Origin: an uncultured Actinomycetes bacterium
GTDB lineage: Bacteria > Actinomycetota > Actinomycetes > Nanopelagicales > Nanopelagicaceae
Assembly: GCA_903907665.1 (NCBI GenBank)
Contig: CAIVOW010000021.1
Location: forward strand, 1 to 15,190
Direction of reading: 5' to 3'
DNA length: 15,190 bases
Below the pieces are notes generated by a model. The model was not told the DNA's origin. It worked only from the letters and a program-made list of their open reading frames with translations, and did no database searches. How positions within the stretch are numbered: the stretch's first letter is position 1; each line of letters starts with the position of its first letter. Below, in pieces: positions 6,600 to 14,957 of this stretch. The translations under genes were made by a program, and so were the position numbers.

Positions 6600-8825
6600 T
6601 TATTCAGGCGTAATGATCCCCGTGCTGACTGCCCGGCGACGCTTTCGAGGGCGTGGAGCGCTCTGTTCGGGGGTGGATTCACTCGACTGAGTAGATGGTT
6701 CTGAATCGAGCGGTTCGGACTCTTCTTCGGCGTGGTCAGGCTCACTACTGTTTGAATCATTCGTTGGAACGTATTTCTGATCCAAATCCTTATCCAGCGC
6801 CACCTTACGTACTGGCTCAGTATGAATATGAATACCGCGGCCTCCGCAAGATTCGCAGGTTGTTGAGAATGCTTCGATGAGACCTTGTCCGATGCGCTTT
6901 CGCGTCATCTGTACCAGTCCAAGTGACGTCACTTCGGCAACTTGATGCTTTGTACGATCCCGGCCCAAACATTCAACTAGCCGACGTAAAACTAAATCAC
7001 GGTTAGATTCAAGTGCCATATCGATAAAGTCGATAACGACGATTCCACCAAGGTCGCGTAGGCGAAGTTGGCGAGCAATTTCTTCTGCTGCCTCAATGTT
7101 GTTTTTAGTAACGGTCTCTTCGAGGTTTCCACCTTTACCAACAAACTTGCCGGTATTGACGTCAATAACCACCATGGCTTCGGTGCGATCGATAACCAAA
7201 GATCCACCAGAAGGAAGATAAACCTTACGATCAAATGCTTTTGAAAGCTGCTCTTCGATGCGATGTTCTGCAAAGAGGTCGCGTGGACCTGTCCACTTTT
7301 CAATCTTCTGAGTTAACTCAGGAGCAATATGTCCAAGGTATTCGTTGATGTCATCCCAGGCCTGATCACCTTGTACGAGAAGTTGGCGGAAATCTTCATT
7401 GAAGATATCGCGAATAACTCGAACGGTGAGGTCTGGTTCGCTATAAAGCAGCGAAGGAGCCGAAGTACTCGGATTCTCTGCCTTCTCTTGAATATCTTCC
7501 CATTGCGCTTGTAGGCGCTTAACATCACTAGAAAGCTCATCTTCGGATGCACCTTCAGATGCTGTACGTACGATGACGCCAGCTTCGTCAGGAACTAGTC
7601 CCTTGAGAATGCTTTTCAGGCGTGAACGTTCTTGATCTGGAAGGCGGCGGCTGATGCCACTCATTTCGCCACTTGGTACATAAACCAGGTAACGCCCAGG
7701 TAATGAAATCTGACTTGTTAGACGCGCACCCTTTTGACCGATTGGATCCTTTGTCACTTGCACAAGAACTGATTGACCGGTTTTTAGCACGTGCTCGATT
7801 TTACGGTTTGAGCTTTCTGCCATTCCTGCTGCATCCCAGTTAACTTCACCAGCATACAAAACAGCGTTACGACCCTTACCAATATCAACGAATGCTGCTT
7901 CCATTGATGGAAGAACGTTCTGGACTTTGCCAAGATATACGTTTCCAACATAAGAAATATTTGAATTCCGATTTACATAATGCTCAACCATAATCTTGTC
8001 TTCAAGAACTGCAATCTGAGTACGATCACCAGTTTGACGGACCAACATAATGCGATCCACATTTTCACGTCGAGCTAAGAATTCACTTTCAGTAATAATG
8101 GTTCCACGGCGACGAACGAACTCACGTGGTTCACGGTCACGTCGGCTGTGTCTATCGCGATCGCGGCCTCTATCTCCACGGTCCCCGCGGTCACGGCGTC
8201 CACTTCGGTCTTCTCGTGGTTTTACTTCTCTAGGCTCTCGAACTTTAACAACAGTTTTTACACCGTCTTCATCAATAATTTCTTCAGTGGCGCTAGCGTC
8301 TCCACCTGCTGAGCGGCGACGGCGGCGGCGGCGATGATTAGCTGCAGTATCTGAATCTTCTGTTGATGAGGAATCATCTGGTGATTCATCACTTTCATTT
8401 TCTGACGTTGAATCGGATCCTTCAGCGCGATCACCTGGACGTCTGCGTCCACGCCCACCTCGTCTACGACGACGACGTTCAGCACTTTCAGCAGTTTCAG
8501 TTGAGTCGCTCGCAGCTTCACTTGATTCTGCATTTGTCGCTGCGGCTTTTTTCGAAGTTACTTTCTTCGTAGCAGATTCAACTGGTGCTACCTTTTTTAC
8601 AACTTTGGCTTTAGTTGCTTTTTCGGTGATTGGTGCAGCTTGAAAAATTGCTACGGGAATTGCAGCGGCTTTTTTAGTTACACGCTTTGGCTTTTCATCA
8701 ATGATTGCGGGAATTGCCTCAGTTGTAGGAACTTTTGGAGTTTCACTGGCATCTGATGGAGTTCCGGCACGTGCTGACGACTTTTTGGTAGCGCGCTTGC
8801 GCGCACCTTTTGGCTCTGGAGCCAT
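6600..8825 (-). CDS. rne: ribonuclease E/G family endoribonuclease
   Basis: This 741-residue protein is RNase E/G, which makes the first cuts in mRNA decay and matures rRNA, preferring 5'-monophosphate RNA in AU-rich single strands. Residues 1-240 are predicted disordered: a Lys/Ala/Thr part, then Arg tracts (117-130 and 165-171) separated by a Ser/Asp/Glu stretch, then an Arg-Asp-Gly-rich segment. The catalytic part follows: S1 domain (about 290-375), 5'-sensor/RNase-H-like region, DNase-I-like region with the metal-binding Asp555 in VVIDVNTGK and Asp599 in VVIDFIDM, and the zinc-link Cys657-x-x-Cys660. The C-terminal tail (about 680-741) is acidic then Arg-rich. The long extension at the N-terminus instead of an E. 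coli-type C-terminal scaffold is a known actinobacterial layout. The ATG at 8825 has an AAGGA site 9 nt upstream. Whether it should be named rne or rng is a matter of convention. Confidence 0.95.
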   Translation of the reverse strand: MAPEPKGARKRATKKSSARAGTPSDASETPKVPTTEAIPAIIDEKPKRVTKKAAAIPVAIFQAAPITEKATKAKVVKKVAPVESATKKVTSKKAAATNAESSEAASDSTETAESAERRRRRRGGRGRRRPGDRAEGSDSTSENESDESPDDSSSTEDSDTAANHRRRRRRRSAGGDASATEEIIDEDGVKTVVKVREPREVKPREDRSGRRDRGDRGDRGRDRDRHSRRDREPREFVRRRGTIITESEFLARRENVDRIMLVRQTGDRTQIAVLEDKIMVEHYVNRNSNISYVGNVYLGKVQNVLPSMEAAFVDIGKGRNAVLYAGEVNWDAAGMAESSNRKIEHVLKTGQSVLVQVTKDPIGQKGARLTSQISLPGRYLVYVPSGEMSGISRRLPDQERSRLKSILKGLVPDEAGVIVRTASEGASEDELSSDVKRLQAQWEDIQEKAENPSTSAPSLLYSEPDLTVRVIRDIFNEDFRQLLVQGDQAWDDINEYLGHIAPELTQKIEKWTGPRDLFAEHRIEEQLSKAFDRKVYLPSGGSLVIDRTEAMVVIDVNTGKFVGKGGNLEETVTKNNIEAAEEIARQLRLRDLGGIVVIDFIDMALESNRDLVLRRLVECLGRDRTKHQVAEVTSLGLVQMTRKRIGQGLIEAFSTTCESCGGRGIHIHTEPVRKVALDKDLDQKYVPTNDSNSSEPDHAEEESEPLDSEPSTQSSESTPEQSAPRPRKRRRAVSTGIITPE

Positions 8826-9081
8826 AAGATCAAATCCTTTTCATGTACCCCAACTACTGGTACTTCGTTTGGGCCTCTCGCTGTTGAGCCAGGGGCGGTA
8901 CTCACACAAAATTCTTTTTGAACCTTGTCGCAAAAATTTAGCTTCGGATGCAATCTGAGCTATTAAGGCCGCACCCTGAGGGGGCCACTCGACGTATTAC
9001 ATGCGCGAACGCTGGCATAAGTATCGCAGAAGGGTTGGTAAATCGGCAATCCGGTGATATTCAAGCGTGTTCGCGCCCTAT
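8826..9081 (-). other. 256-nt rodA-rne spacer, probable rne leader with a long-range inverted repeat
   Basis: This is the longest gene-free stretch in the window. Just after the rodA stop, 9064-9076 (AGCGTGTTCGCGC) can pair with 9003-9013 (GCGCGAACGCT): 8 bp, a 2-nt bulge, then 3 bp, enclosing about 50 nt. A second weak hairpin (GGCC/CCC with TGA loop) lies at 8967-8986. Neither is followed by a T-run on the minus strand, so I do not call a terminator. I found no good -35/-10 pair and no tRNA or known RNA fold. A long leader would fit the leader-mediated autoregulation known for E. coli rne, but that is only an analogy. Confidence 0.4.
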
Positions 9082-10245
9082 TTAGCGGCTTCTGACGTGA
9101 ACATTTTGCAAAAGCCCGAACCCAACCAAATTAGCAAACATGCTCGAGCCCCCATACGAAACAAAAGGCAGAGGTACGCCGGTCATGGGAACCAATCCCA
9201 TACACATTCCAATATTTTCAAATGTTTGAAATGCGAACCAAGCAATTACTCCTACGCATACCAGTCGACCAAATAGATCTGTGGTTCTTCGCGCAATCAT
9301 GAATGCTCGAATAAAGATTATTAAAAAGCAAAAAAGAATAAAACCAGCTCCAAGAAACCCTAACTCTTCGCCGGCAACCGTAAAGATAAAGTCTGTCTGC
9401 TGCTCGGGCACAAAGCGACCATTTGTTTGTGGGCCATGAAAAAGACCTCGTCCAAGAAATCCTCCCGAGCCAATCGTGATACGCGATTGTCTTATCTGAT
9501 AGCCACTTTGCTGGGGGTCGGCAGTTGGATCCACAAAAGATTGCAGCCGCTTTACCTGGTAATCGCTCACGACTCCCGCTTTAACCGCTCCAAAGCCACC
9601 AACAAGTGCAATTATCAGTAAGCCAACAATCCATCGTGAAGGGGCGCCGGAAACTGCAATGATTGTAAGAATTGCAGCACTGATGATTACAACAGTTCCT
9701 AGATCAGGCTGTAAAAGTATTAACAGAATCGGAACAGCCGATAGGCCAAGAGCTTTCATTACATCTTTATCTGTTGGATTCGCATCAATGTCACGCTTTT
9801 CTGCTAGCAACATTGCAATACCGACGATGATTGAGATCTTTGCTAACTCAGCTGGTTGCAATTGAAACCCACCTGGAAATGAGATCCATGCGCGAGCCCC
9901 ATTAACAGTGGACCCAAGACCCGGGATAAGCACGATCGTTAGTCCAAGTACGCCAAGGCCCCAAACGATTGGTGTGTAGGCACGCAATAATCGGTAATCA
10001 ACAAGAGTCGTGCCGTATGCAAGTAAAAGCCCAATAACAATATTAAGTACATGCCGCTTTAAGTAATACTCTGGATCTAGTCCTTGAGAAGCAAACCATG
10101 AGCGAGTGGCCGCCCAAACAAGAAGTGTTCCAATAATGAGCAAGGCCGCAACTGCCAGGCTGAGCCATGGGTCAAATCCAGAAAGATTTCGTCTAACTAA
10201 ATCCGAGCGTGAGCGGCTGCGGATTGTTGAATTGAGTTGTCTCAT
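9082..10245 (-). CDS. rodA: SEDS peptidoglycan glycosyltransferase RodA
   Basis: RodA polymerises lipid II glycan strands during lateral wall synthesis, paired with PBP2. The 387-residue protein is strongly hydrophobic, with about ten membrane segments after a basic cytoplasmic N-terminus. Family marks include the QLQPAELAKI motif (128-137), QPDLGT (189-194), the extracellular RFVPEQQTDFIFTVAGEELG stretch with the essential Asp285, and the C-terminal FVSYGGSS signature. FtsW is the main alternative, but the position directly behind mreCD and the PBP2 gene argues for RodA. The ATG overlaps the PBP2 stop by 4 nt (ATGA), so the two partner enzymes are probably made in a coupled way. It is the last gene of the elongation cluster. 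Confidence 0.95.
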   Translation of the reverse strand: MRQLNSTIRSRSRSDLVRRNLSGFDPWLSLAVAALLIIGTLLVWAATRSWFASQGLDPEYYLKRHVLNIVIGLLLAYGTTLVDYRLLRAYTPIVWGLGVLGLTIVLIPGLGSTVNGARAWISFPGGFQLQPAELAKISIIVGIAMLLAEKRDIDANPTDKDVMKALGLSAVPILLILLQPDLGTVVIISAAILTIIAVSGAPSRWIVGLLIIALVGGFGAVKAGVVSDYQVKRLQSFVDPTADPQQSGYQIRQSRITIGSGGFLGRGLFHGPQTNGRFVPEQQTDFIFTVAGEELGFLGAGFILFCFLIIFIRAFMIARRTTDLFGRLVCVGVIAWFAFQTFENIGMCMGLVPMTGVPLPFVSYGGSSMFANLVGFGLLQNVHVRSR

Positions 10246-12341
10246 TTCTTCCCCGCTTTCTTAGCCACCGCATTGAGAGTGTCAATCTTAGGAATAGTTG
10301 TTACCGGTCCACCTGCTGGGAATATTGCAGCGTTAGGGTCGACCCTATTGCCTTTTACTCCAAAGAGGGCTGAATAAATCTCCTTAACTCCGCCACCGGA
10401 TGCGGTAGCACCAAAACCTCCTTGGCTCACCATCATGACAACTGCATATTGAGGTTTATCACTTGGTGCATAGGAAACAAACCATGAAGTGTCATCTTTG
10501 GCAGAACCATTGGCATTTCTACCCAAAACCTGTCCGGTTCCAGTTTTGCCACTTACTGCAACTGGGAAATTGGCAAAGAGACCAGCCGCAGTTCCTCTCG
10601 TAGCAACAGCTCGGAGAGCTCGGTGTAAGAAAGATAAATCCGATGAGGACGCTGGTATTTTTCCATTTACAACCGGCTTAAATTCTTTGACCACTTTCCC
10701 AAGTGGAGTCACAACTGCTCGTGCTACTTGTGGTTGATAGAGAGTTCCACCATTTGCGATTGCTGCGTACATGTCCACGAGTTGCAGAGGTGAAAGCAAC
10801 GTATCTCCCTGACCAATCGAAAAGTTAACCGCATCACCAGCGCGGACTACATATCCATCCACACAATTCTCGTGAGCGATTGCGGTGAGGTACGGGGTCA
10901 AATCCTTCTTTAAAGCACGATTTTGGTAATTGCAGAAAAATCCCTTATTCGAATCCCAATATTTTTGCTTCCAATTTCTATCAGGTAACCGTCCAGTAGA
11001 TTCATCAGGAAGATCTACTCCAGTTTTTTTCCCAACGCCAAATCCCTTGGCATTTAAAAAGAAATAATCTTTCACATTAGATTTTGGACGCAAACCACCA
11101 TCGCGTACCCACTCATCATATGCAATCTGATACCAAATGGTGTCGCAAGATACTGCGATGGCCTGCTCCATCGAAATCTTGCCTTCATTTTTAGCTTCAA
11201 AATTCTTAAAGACTCTGTTACCAACTTGTACCGTGGCCGGACAGTTATAAGAAGAATTCATGTTATAGCCAGCTTTGGTAGCAGCCACAACCGAAAGCGC
11301 TTTAAAAGTTGAGGCAGGCGCATAGGTTCCTTGTATCGCTCGAGATAGAGCAGGAACGCCAGTCGATTCGCTAAATAAATCTTTCGCTTGCTGAATTGTC
11401 AAACCTTTTTGAAACATATTTGGGTCATAAGATGGCCACGAAGCCATAGCTAATACGCCACCGTTTTTAATATTCAACACAATCGCAGCACCAGAGTCTG
11501 CTTTGTAGCCCATCGATCGCGATTTTCGTACGGCTCCTGCTAATGCTTTCTCTGTTGCCGCCTGCAGCTTTGCATTCAAGTTGGTAACTAAATTATCTCC
11601 AGCAACAGACTGCGTATTTTGGGAGGTGCGCGTGACTGCTTCTTTTCTATCTACTATCACAGTCTTAATTCCAGGCGTGCCTCGTAAATATTTATCGTAC
11701 ATAATTTCTAATCCAGATTTGCCAACGCTCTCATTGCGATAGAAACCTTTAGCGGGGTCATTCAGATCTGCTTCTGAAACCCCACCGACATAACCCAGCA
11801 CATGTACCGGAACTTCACCTGCAAGAGATGGATAGCTGCGAACCGGAACGGTTTGCGCGCTCACGCCTGCATAGATATCGGAATTTTCAAGTACAACTAG
11901 CGCCTGGGCTTGTGTTGCTTGTTTAGTGATTGGAATAGCTTGAAATCGAGTTCCATTCCAACAACCCGAACGCTTGCCAACCGCAAGTTCCCCACAGAGC
12001 CTTGTGCCTTGCCATAAATCTGGAAAGGGCAATTTCAATAACTTACTCACTCTCGTTACGACTGCAACACCTTTGTCGGCTTGCTTGTCGATAACGCTAC
12101 GATCCACTGTGATTGCTAATCCTGGCCGATCCATCGCCATAGGTAATCCACTGCTATCTGTTATTGCCCCGCGTAAAGCTGGACTCACTATGTCTCGGCT
12201 TTGAATGCTAAGAGCCGCATTTTGATAGACAGATGTATTTGCAATTTGTAGATAAAAAAGCCTGCCAAGAAGTGCAACCATTAATGAGAGTATTAAAGTT
12301 TGAACTATTAATAGGTTGAGGCGTGAGCGCTGTGAACTCAT
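10242..12341 (-). CDS. mrdA: penicillin-binding protein 2, transpeptidase of the elongasome
   Basis: This 699-residue class B PBP cross-links peptidoglycan stem peptides outside the membrane and works with RodA. A single membrane anchor lies at about residues 9-32, followed by the PBP dimerisation/pedestal domain (about 50-230, including PALRGAITD and GKSGLE). The transpeptidase motifs are Ser344-Thr-Phe-Lys347, Ser398-Cys-Asp400 (the usual PBP2 form of SxN) and Lys599-Thr-Gly601. The stretch from about 470 to 505, with Cys480 and Cys493 before GDAVNFSIGQGDT, resembles the insert of actinobacterial PBP2s. The six cysteines could form disulfides outside the cell. Both ends overlap neighbours by 4 nt (mreD and rodA), which supports one coupled operon. 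Confidence 0.95.
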   Translation of the reverse strand: MSSQRSRLNLLIVQTLILSLMVALLGRLFYLQIANTSVYQNAALSIQSRDIVSPALRGAITDSSGLPMAMDRPGLAITVDRSVIDKQADKGVAVVTRVSKLLKLPFPDLWQGTRLCGELAVGKRSGCWNGTRFQAIPITKQATQAQALVVLENSDIYAGVSAQTVPVRSYPSLAGEVPVHVLGYVGGVSEADLNDPAKGFYRNESVGKSGLEIMYDKYLRGTPGIKTVIVDRKEAVTRTSQNTQSVAGDNLVTNLNAKLQAATEKALAGAVRKSRSMGYKADSGAAIVLNIKNGGVLAMASWPSYDPNMFQKGLTIQQAKDLFSESTGVPALSRAIQGTYAPASTFKALSVVAATKAGYNMNSSYNCPATVQVGNRVFKNFEAKNEGKISMEQAIAVSCDTIWYQIAYDEWVRDGGLRPKSNVKDYFFLNAKGFGVGKKTGVDLPDESTGRLPDRNWKQKYWDSNKGFFCNYQNRALKKDLTPYLTAIAHENCVDGYVVRAGDAVNFSIGQGDTLLSPLQLVDMYAAIANGGTLYQPQVARAVVTPLGKVVKEFKPVVNGKIPASSSDLSFLHRALRAVATRGTAAGLFANFPVAVSGKTGTGQVLGRNANGSAKDDTSWFVSYAPSDKPQYAVVMMVSQGGFGATASGGGVKEIYSALFGVKGNRVDPNAAIFPAGGPVTTIPKIDTLNAVAKKAGKK

Positions 12342-12859
12342 GAACGCTCTCTCGAGGTCAGAGTTACTTCTCTAGCGCGGCGGATGAAGGGGAGAAATAA
12401 TGGTGTAAAAAGAAGCGTCCAAACGAAATTACCTGCAACAACAACTAAAGCACGCGAAAGTGATCCAACGCTTTCTCCAAGCATCAAACTGACGACGAGG
12501 TCCATAGTTAAAGCAACTGCGCATGCCGTTGCGATGAAGAGGACAAAGGAAATTGGTTGAGAGGTGAAGTCTCCGACGTTTTCCATATTTACGGAGAATA
12601 AATATCCAACAATTGTAAAAATGAGCGCCCACTGACCGAATGCGCTTTGCGAAGTTGGGGCAAGATCAAGCACTAAGCCACCAATAAATCCCATAACGAT
12701 TGCGCCATTTCGATCTTCCAGCGCAATCAGGCAGATTAATACCGCTAAATAGAGCGAGAACCCTGTAATCGGAAGATGAATTCTTGAAACAACTGATTCT
12801 TGCAAGGCGAAGATTACAAAGAGGAAAACTGTGCTAAGTCCGAGTCGTGTCGGAGTCAT
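12338..12859 (-). CDS. mreD: rod shape-determining membrane protein MreD
   Basis: This 173-residue, very hydrophobic protein with about five membrane segments fits MreD in length and topology. MreD is an integral-membrane part of the Rod complex that works with MreC to control PBP2-RodA. The LAVLICLIALEDRNGAIVMGFIGGLVLDL region matches the family's conserved second and third segments, with the Gly-x-x-x-Gly-Leu-x-x-Asp pattern. MreD sequences diverge quickly, so the call rests partly on context. Its start overlaps the mreC stop and its stop overlaps the mrdA start, each by 4 nt (ATGA). Confidence 0.9.
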   Translation of the reverse strand: MTPTRLGLSTVFLFVIFALQESVVSRIHLPITGFSLYLAVLICLIALEDRNGAIVMGFIGGLVLDLAPTSQSAFGQWALIFTIVGYLFSVNMENVGDFTSQPISFVLFIATACAVALTMDLVVSLMLGESVGSLSRALVVVAGNFVWTLLFTPLFLPFIRRAREVTLTSRERS

Positions 12860-13845
12860 TTGGTTGCCTTGCTTGTCTTACCTGACTTACTTAAAGTTGG
12901 AGTTGGTGCTGGATTTGGCGCAGCGGAAGCAACAGCATCTGGCGTTGGAGTTGGAGTTGGAGTAACCAAAATTGTAATTGTTGCTCGAGGTGTTGGATTA
13001 ATTGGTTTAACAGGCGCTGCCGTTGGGGCTTGAATTACAACAGACACCACGCCAAGATCGTTCAGGTTTGAATATGACTTTACGGTTGCCGTTTGAGCCA
13101 ATGTCGTTGTGGTGTGATCAACAGCCGTAACAACTCCAACAGGTAGACCAGGAATATATGGTCGATTGTTATCGCTTCCGATTGAAATTAGTGAATCTCC
13201 GACTTGGACCGAACCAGTTGAATCTAAAAGTTCTAGCGTGTAAGTACTGGTTCCCTCCCCCTTGAGAACTCCATAACTCTGCGACCTTGCTAGGTGCACT
13301 CCTATTCGAAATGTTGGATCGCTCATCAAAAGTACGATAGCTGAATTAACGGTCACTTCTTTAACAACACCAACTAGTCCATTTTCTGAAATTACAGTCA
13401 TGTTCCTGCGAACACCGCTTTGTGAACCAACATCAATAGTGATTGTTTGACTAAATGTAGATGCAGATCCTCGGCCAATAACTCGACCAGAAACTACTTT
13501 GTACCCACCTCGAGCGGCAAGATCAAGGGCTCCCTTAAGTTGTTCCAGCTGGCCCTTGATGTCAGCGTTGAAAGCAGATTCTTTTTTAAGCCGGGCTGCA
13601 GCACTCTTCAGATCAGCATTTTCTGCCTTAATTCTGCCAAAGTTCTTCACATCACTAAAAAATCTACCTACTGGCGCGAAAATATCAGCAGATGCTTTTT
13701 GAATAGGGGAAAGAACGGCTTGAGTTACATTGCGAGATCCCGACGTTATACCAACTCCGCGTAAATCAAGAGTTATAAGTAAAAGTGAAGAAACTAGAAG
13801 AATGACGAGCAGGAGTCTGGAACGATTACTCCCGCCACGTGCCAT
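12856..13845 (-). CDS. mreC: rod shape-determining protein MreC
   Basis: MreC is a bitopic membrane protein that forms filaments outside the membrane and activates PBP2-RodA. The 329-residue protein has a short basic N-terminus, one membrane segment (about 11-27), a coiled coil (about 68-108, Lys/Glu/Leu-rich), and the paired beta-barrel domain (about 118-272), including the GLVGVVKEVTVNSAIVLLMSD block and the PGLPVGVV motif. The C-terminal 55 residues are a Pro/Thr/Ala-rich, low-complexity tail ending in a Ser/Lys-rich stretch; such tails occur in actinobacterial MreC. A strong Shine-Dalgarno (AAGGAG, 6-7 nt) precedes the ATG. It lies 50 nt behind mreB and overlaps mreD by 4 nt. Confidence 0.95.
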   Translation of the reverse strand: MARGGSNRSRLLLVILLVSSLLLITLDLRGVGITSGSRNVTQAVLSPIQKASADIFAPVGRFFSDVKNFGRIKAENADLKSAAARLKKESAFNADIKGQLEQLKGALDLAARGGYKVVSGRVIGRGSASTFSQTITIDVGSQSGVRRNMTVISENGLVGVVKEVTVNSAIVLLMSDPTFRIGVHLARSQSYGVLKGEGTSTYTLELLDSTGSVQVGDSLISIGSDNNRPYIPGLPVGVVTAVDHTTTTLAQTATVKSYSNLNDLGVVSVVIQAPTAAPVKPINPTPRATITILVTPTPTPTPDAVASAAPNPAPTPTLSKSGKTSKATK

Positions 13846-13895
13846 CAGAATCTCCTTGCTACGCCACTTCTACAATCAAGAAAATTTCTACAATA

Positions 13896-14957
13896 TTAAC
13901 GGCGAGGTTCTGAAATCAGGACCTTTTCAAGTACTTCAAATTCCTCAATACACTTTCCTGAACCTTCAGCAACAGCATTAAGTGGACGTTCACAGATATG
14001 GACTGGCATTCCAGTTTCGTGGCGAAGTCGCTCATCCAGACCGCGTAGCAGTGCGCCGCCACCAGTCAGAACGATTCCACGATCCATCAAATCACTGGCT
14101 AGCTCAGGTGGAGTCTTATCCAGAGTGCTCTTAACAGCATTAACAATCTGATTGACAGGCTCTTCGAGTGCTTTGCGAATATCTTCAGCTGATACGAGAA
14201 TCGTCTTTGGCAATCCAGTAGCAAGATCGCGGCCACGAATTTCTGCATCTGGCTCATTGGGTAGGCGATATGCCGAACCAATTGCCATTTTGATTTCTTC
14301 AGCCGTACGCTCTCCAAGGAGCAGTGAGTATTCACGCTTTACCCAATCAATAATTGCTTGATCAAGTTCATCCCCGCCAACGCGAATTGAAAGCGCGGTA
14401 ACAATTCCACCTAAAGAAATAACTGCAACTTCTGTGGTGCCGCCACCAATGTCAACGACCATGTTGCCAGTTGGCTCATGGATAGGCAGACCTGCACCGA
14501 TTGCTGCGGCCATAGGCTCTTCAATGATGTAAACCTTGCGCGCACCAGCTGCGTACCCAGCATCTTTCACTGCGCGTTGTTCAACGCCAGTAATTCCTGA
14601 TGGAACGCAAACGACGATACGTGGCTTAGCAAGATAACGACGCTTATGTACCTTTTGAATGAAGTAACGAAGCATGCGCTCTGTTGTATCAAAGTCAGCA
14701 ATGACGCCATCCTTAAGTGGACGGATTGCAACAATATTGCCAGGTGTTCTACCAATCATTCGCTTGGCTTCAATTCCAACTGCAAGGATTGCGCCGGTAT
14801 CTTGGTTAATAGCGACAACCGAAGGCTCGTTAAGAACGATTCCGCGACCACGGACATAGACAAGAGTGTTAGCGGTTCCAAGATCAACAGCCATATCGCG
14901 GCCTATGAAATTCATGCGTGACGGTTTCTTCTCGTCCATTTCGTCTTTCTTCCTCAT
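13896..14957 (-). CDS. mreB: actin-like cell-shape protein MreB
   Basis: MreB forms curved ATP-dependent filaments under the membrane that orient the elongation machinery and maintain rod shape. The 353-residue protein has intact actin-fold ATPase motifs: phosphate-1 [14 protein letters not shown] (22-35), [13 protein letters not shown] (about 118-130), [13 protein letters not shown] (about 146-158), phosphate-2 [14 protein letters not shown] (168-181), and the adenosine motif [11 protein letters not shown] near the C-terminus. I use the ATG at 14957, which overlaps the ndk stop by 4 nt and has AAAGGA upstream. In-frame ATGs at residues 7 and 15 are also possible, and the last would give the more usual N-terminus. 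The 50-nt spacer before mreC holds only the mreC ribosome-binding site. Confidence 0.97.
   Translation of the reverse strand: MRKKDEMDEKKPSRMNFIGRDMAVDLGTANTLVYVRGRGIVLNEPSVVAINQDTGAILAVGIEAKRMIGRTPGNIVAIRPLKDGVIADFDTTERMLRYFIQKVHKRRYLAKPRIVVCVPSGITGVEQRAVKDAGYAAGARKVYIIEEPMAAAIGAGLPIHEPTGNMVVDIGGGTTEVAVISLGGIVTALSIRVGGDELDQAIIDWVKREYSLLLGERTAEEIKMAIGSAYRLPNEPDAEIRGRDLATGLPKTILVSAEDIRKALEEPVNQIVNAVKSTLDKTPPELASDLMDRGIVLTGGGALLRGLDERLRHETGMPVHICERPLNAVAEGSGKCIEEFEVLEKVLISEPRR

Noticed and set aside
8050..8337. Plus-strand Arg/Ser-rich frame of 95 aa
   Set aside because: It is the antisense reading of the low-complexity Arg/Asp-rich part of RNase E, which opens all frames by composition.
8678..8953. 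91-aa minus-strand frame covering the rne leader and its start
   Set aside because: It begins with a non-ATG codon, has no Shine-Dalgarno and overlaps the Lys/Ala-rich rne N-terminus out of frame; composition looks like chance.
8967..8986. GC-rich hairpin as a terminator after rodA
   Set aside because: The stem is bulged, the loop is only 3 nt, and no T-run follows on either strand.
8701..9276. Two plus-strand frames (8701-8958 and 9067-9276) around the rodA-rne spacer
   Set aside because: Both lie mostly antisense to rne or rodA, have no family similarity I recognise, and no ribosome-binding site.
12880..13020. Coding repeat in the mreC 3' end (GTTGGAGTTGGAGTTGG-like on plus) as a regulatory repeat
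   Set aside because: It is the Thr-Pro codon repetition of the MreC C-terminal tail, explained by protein low complexity.
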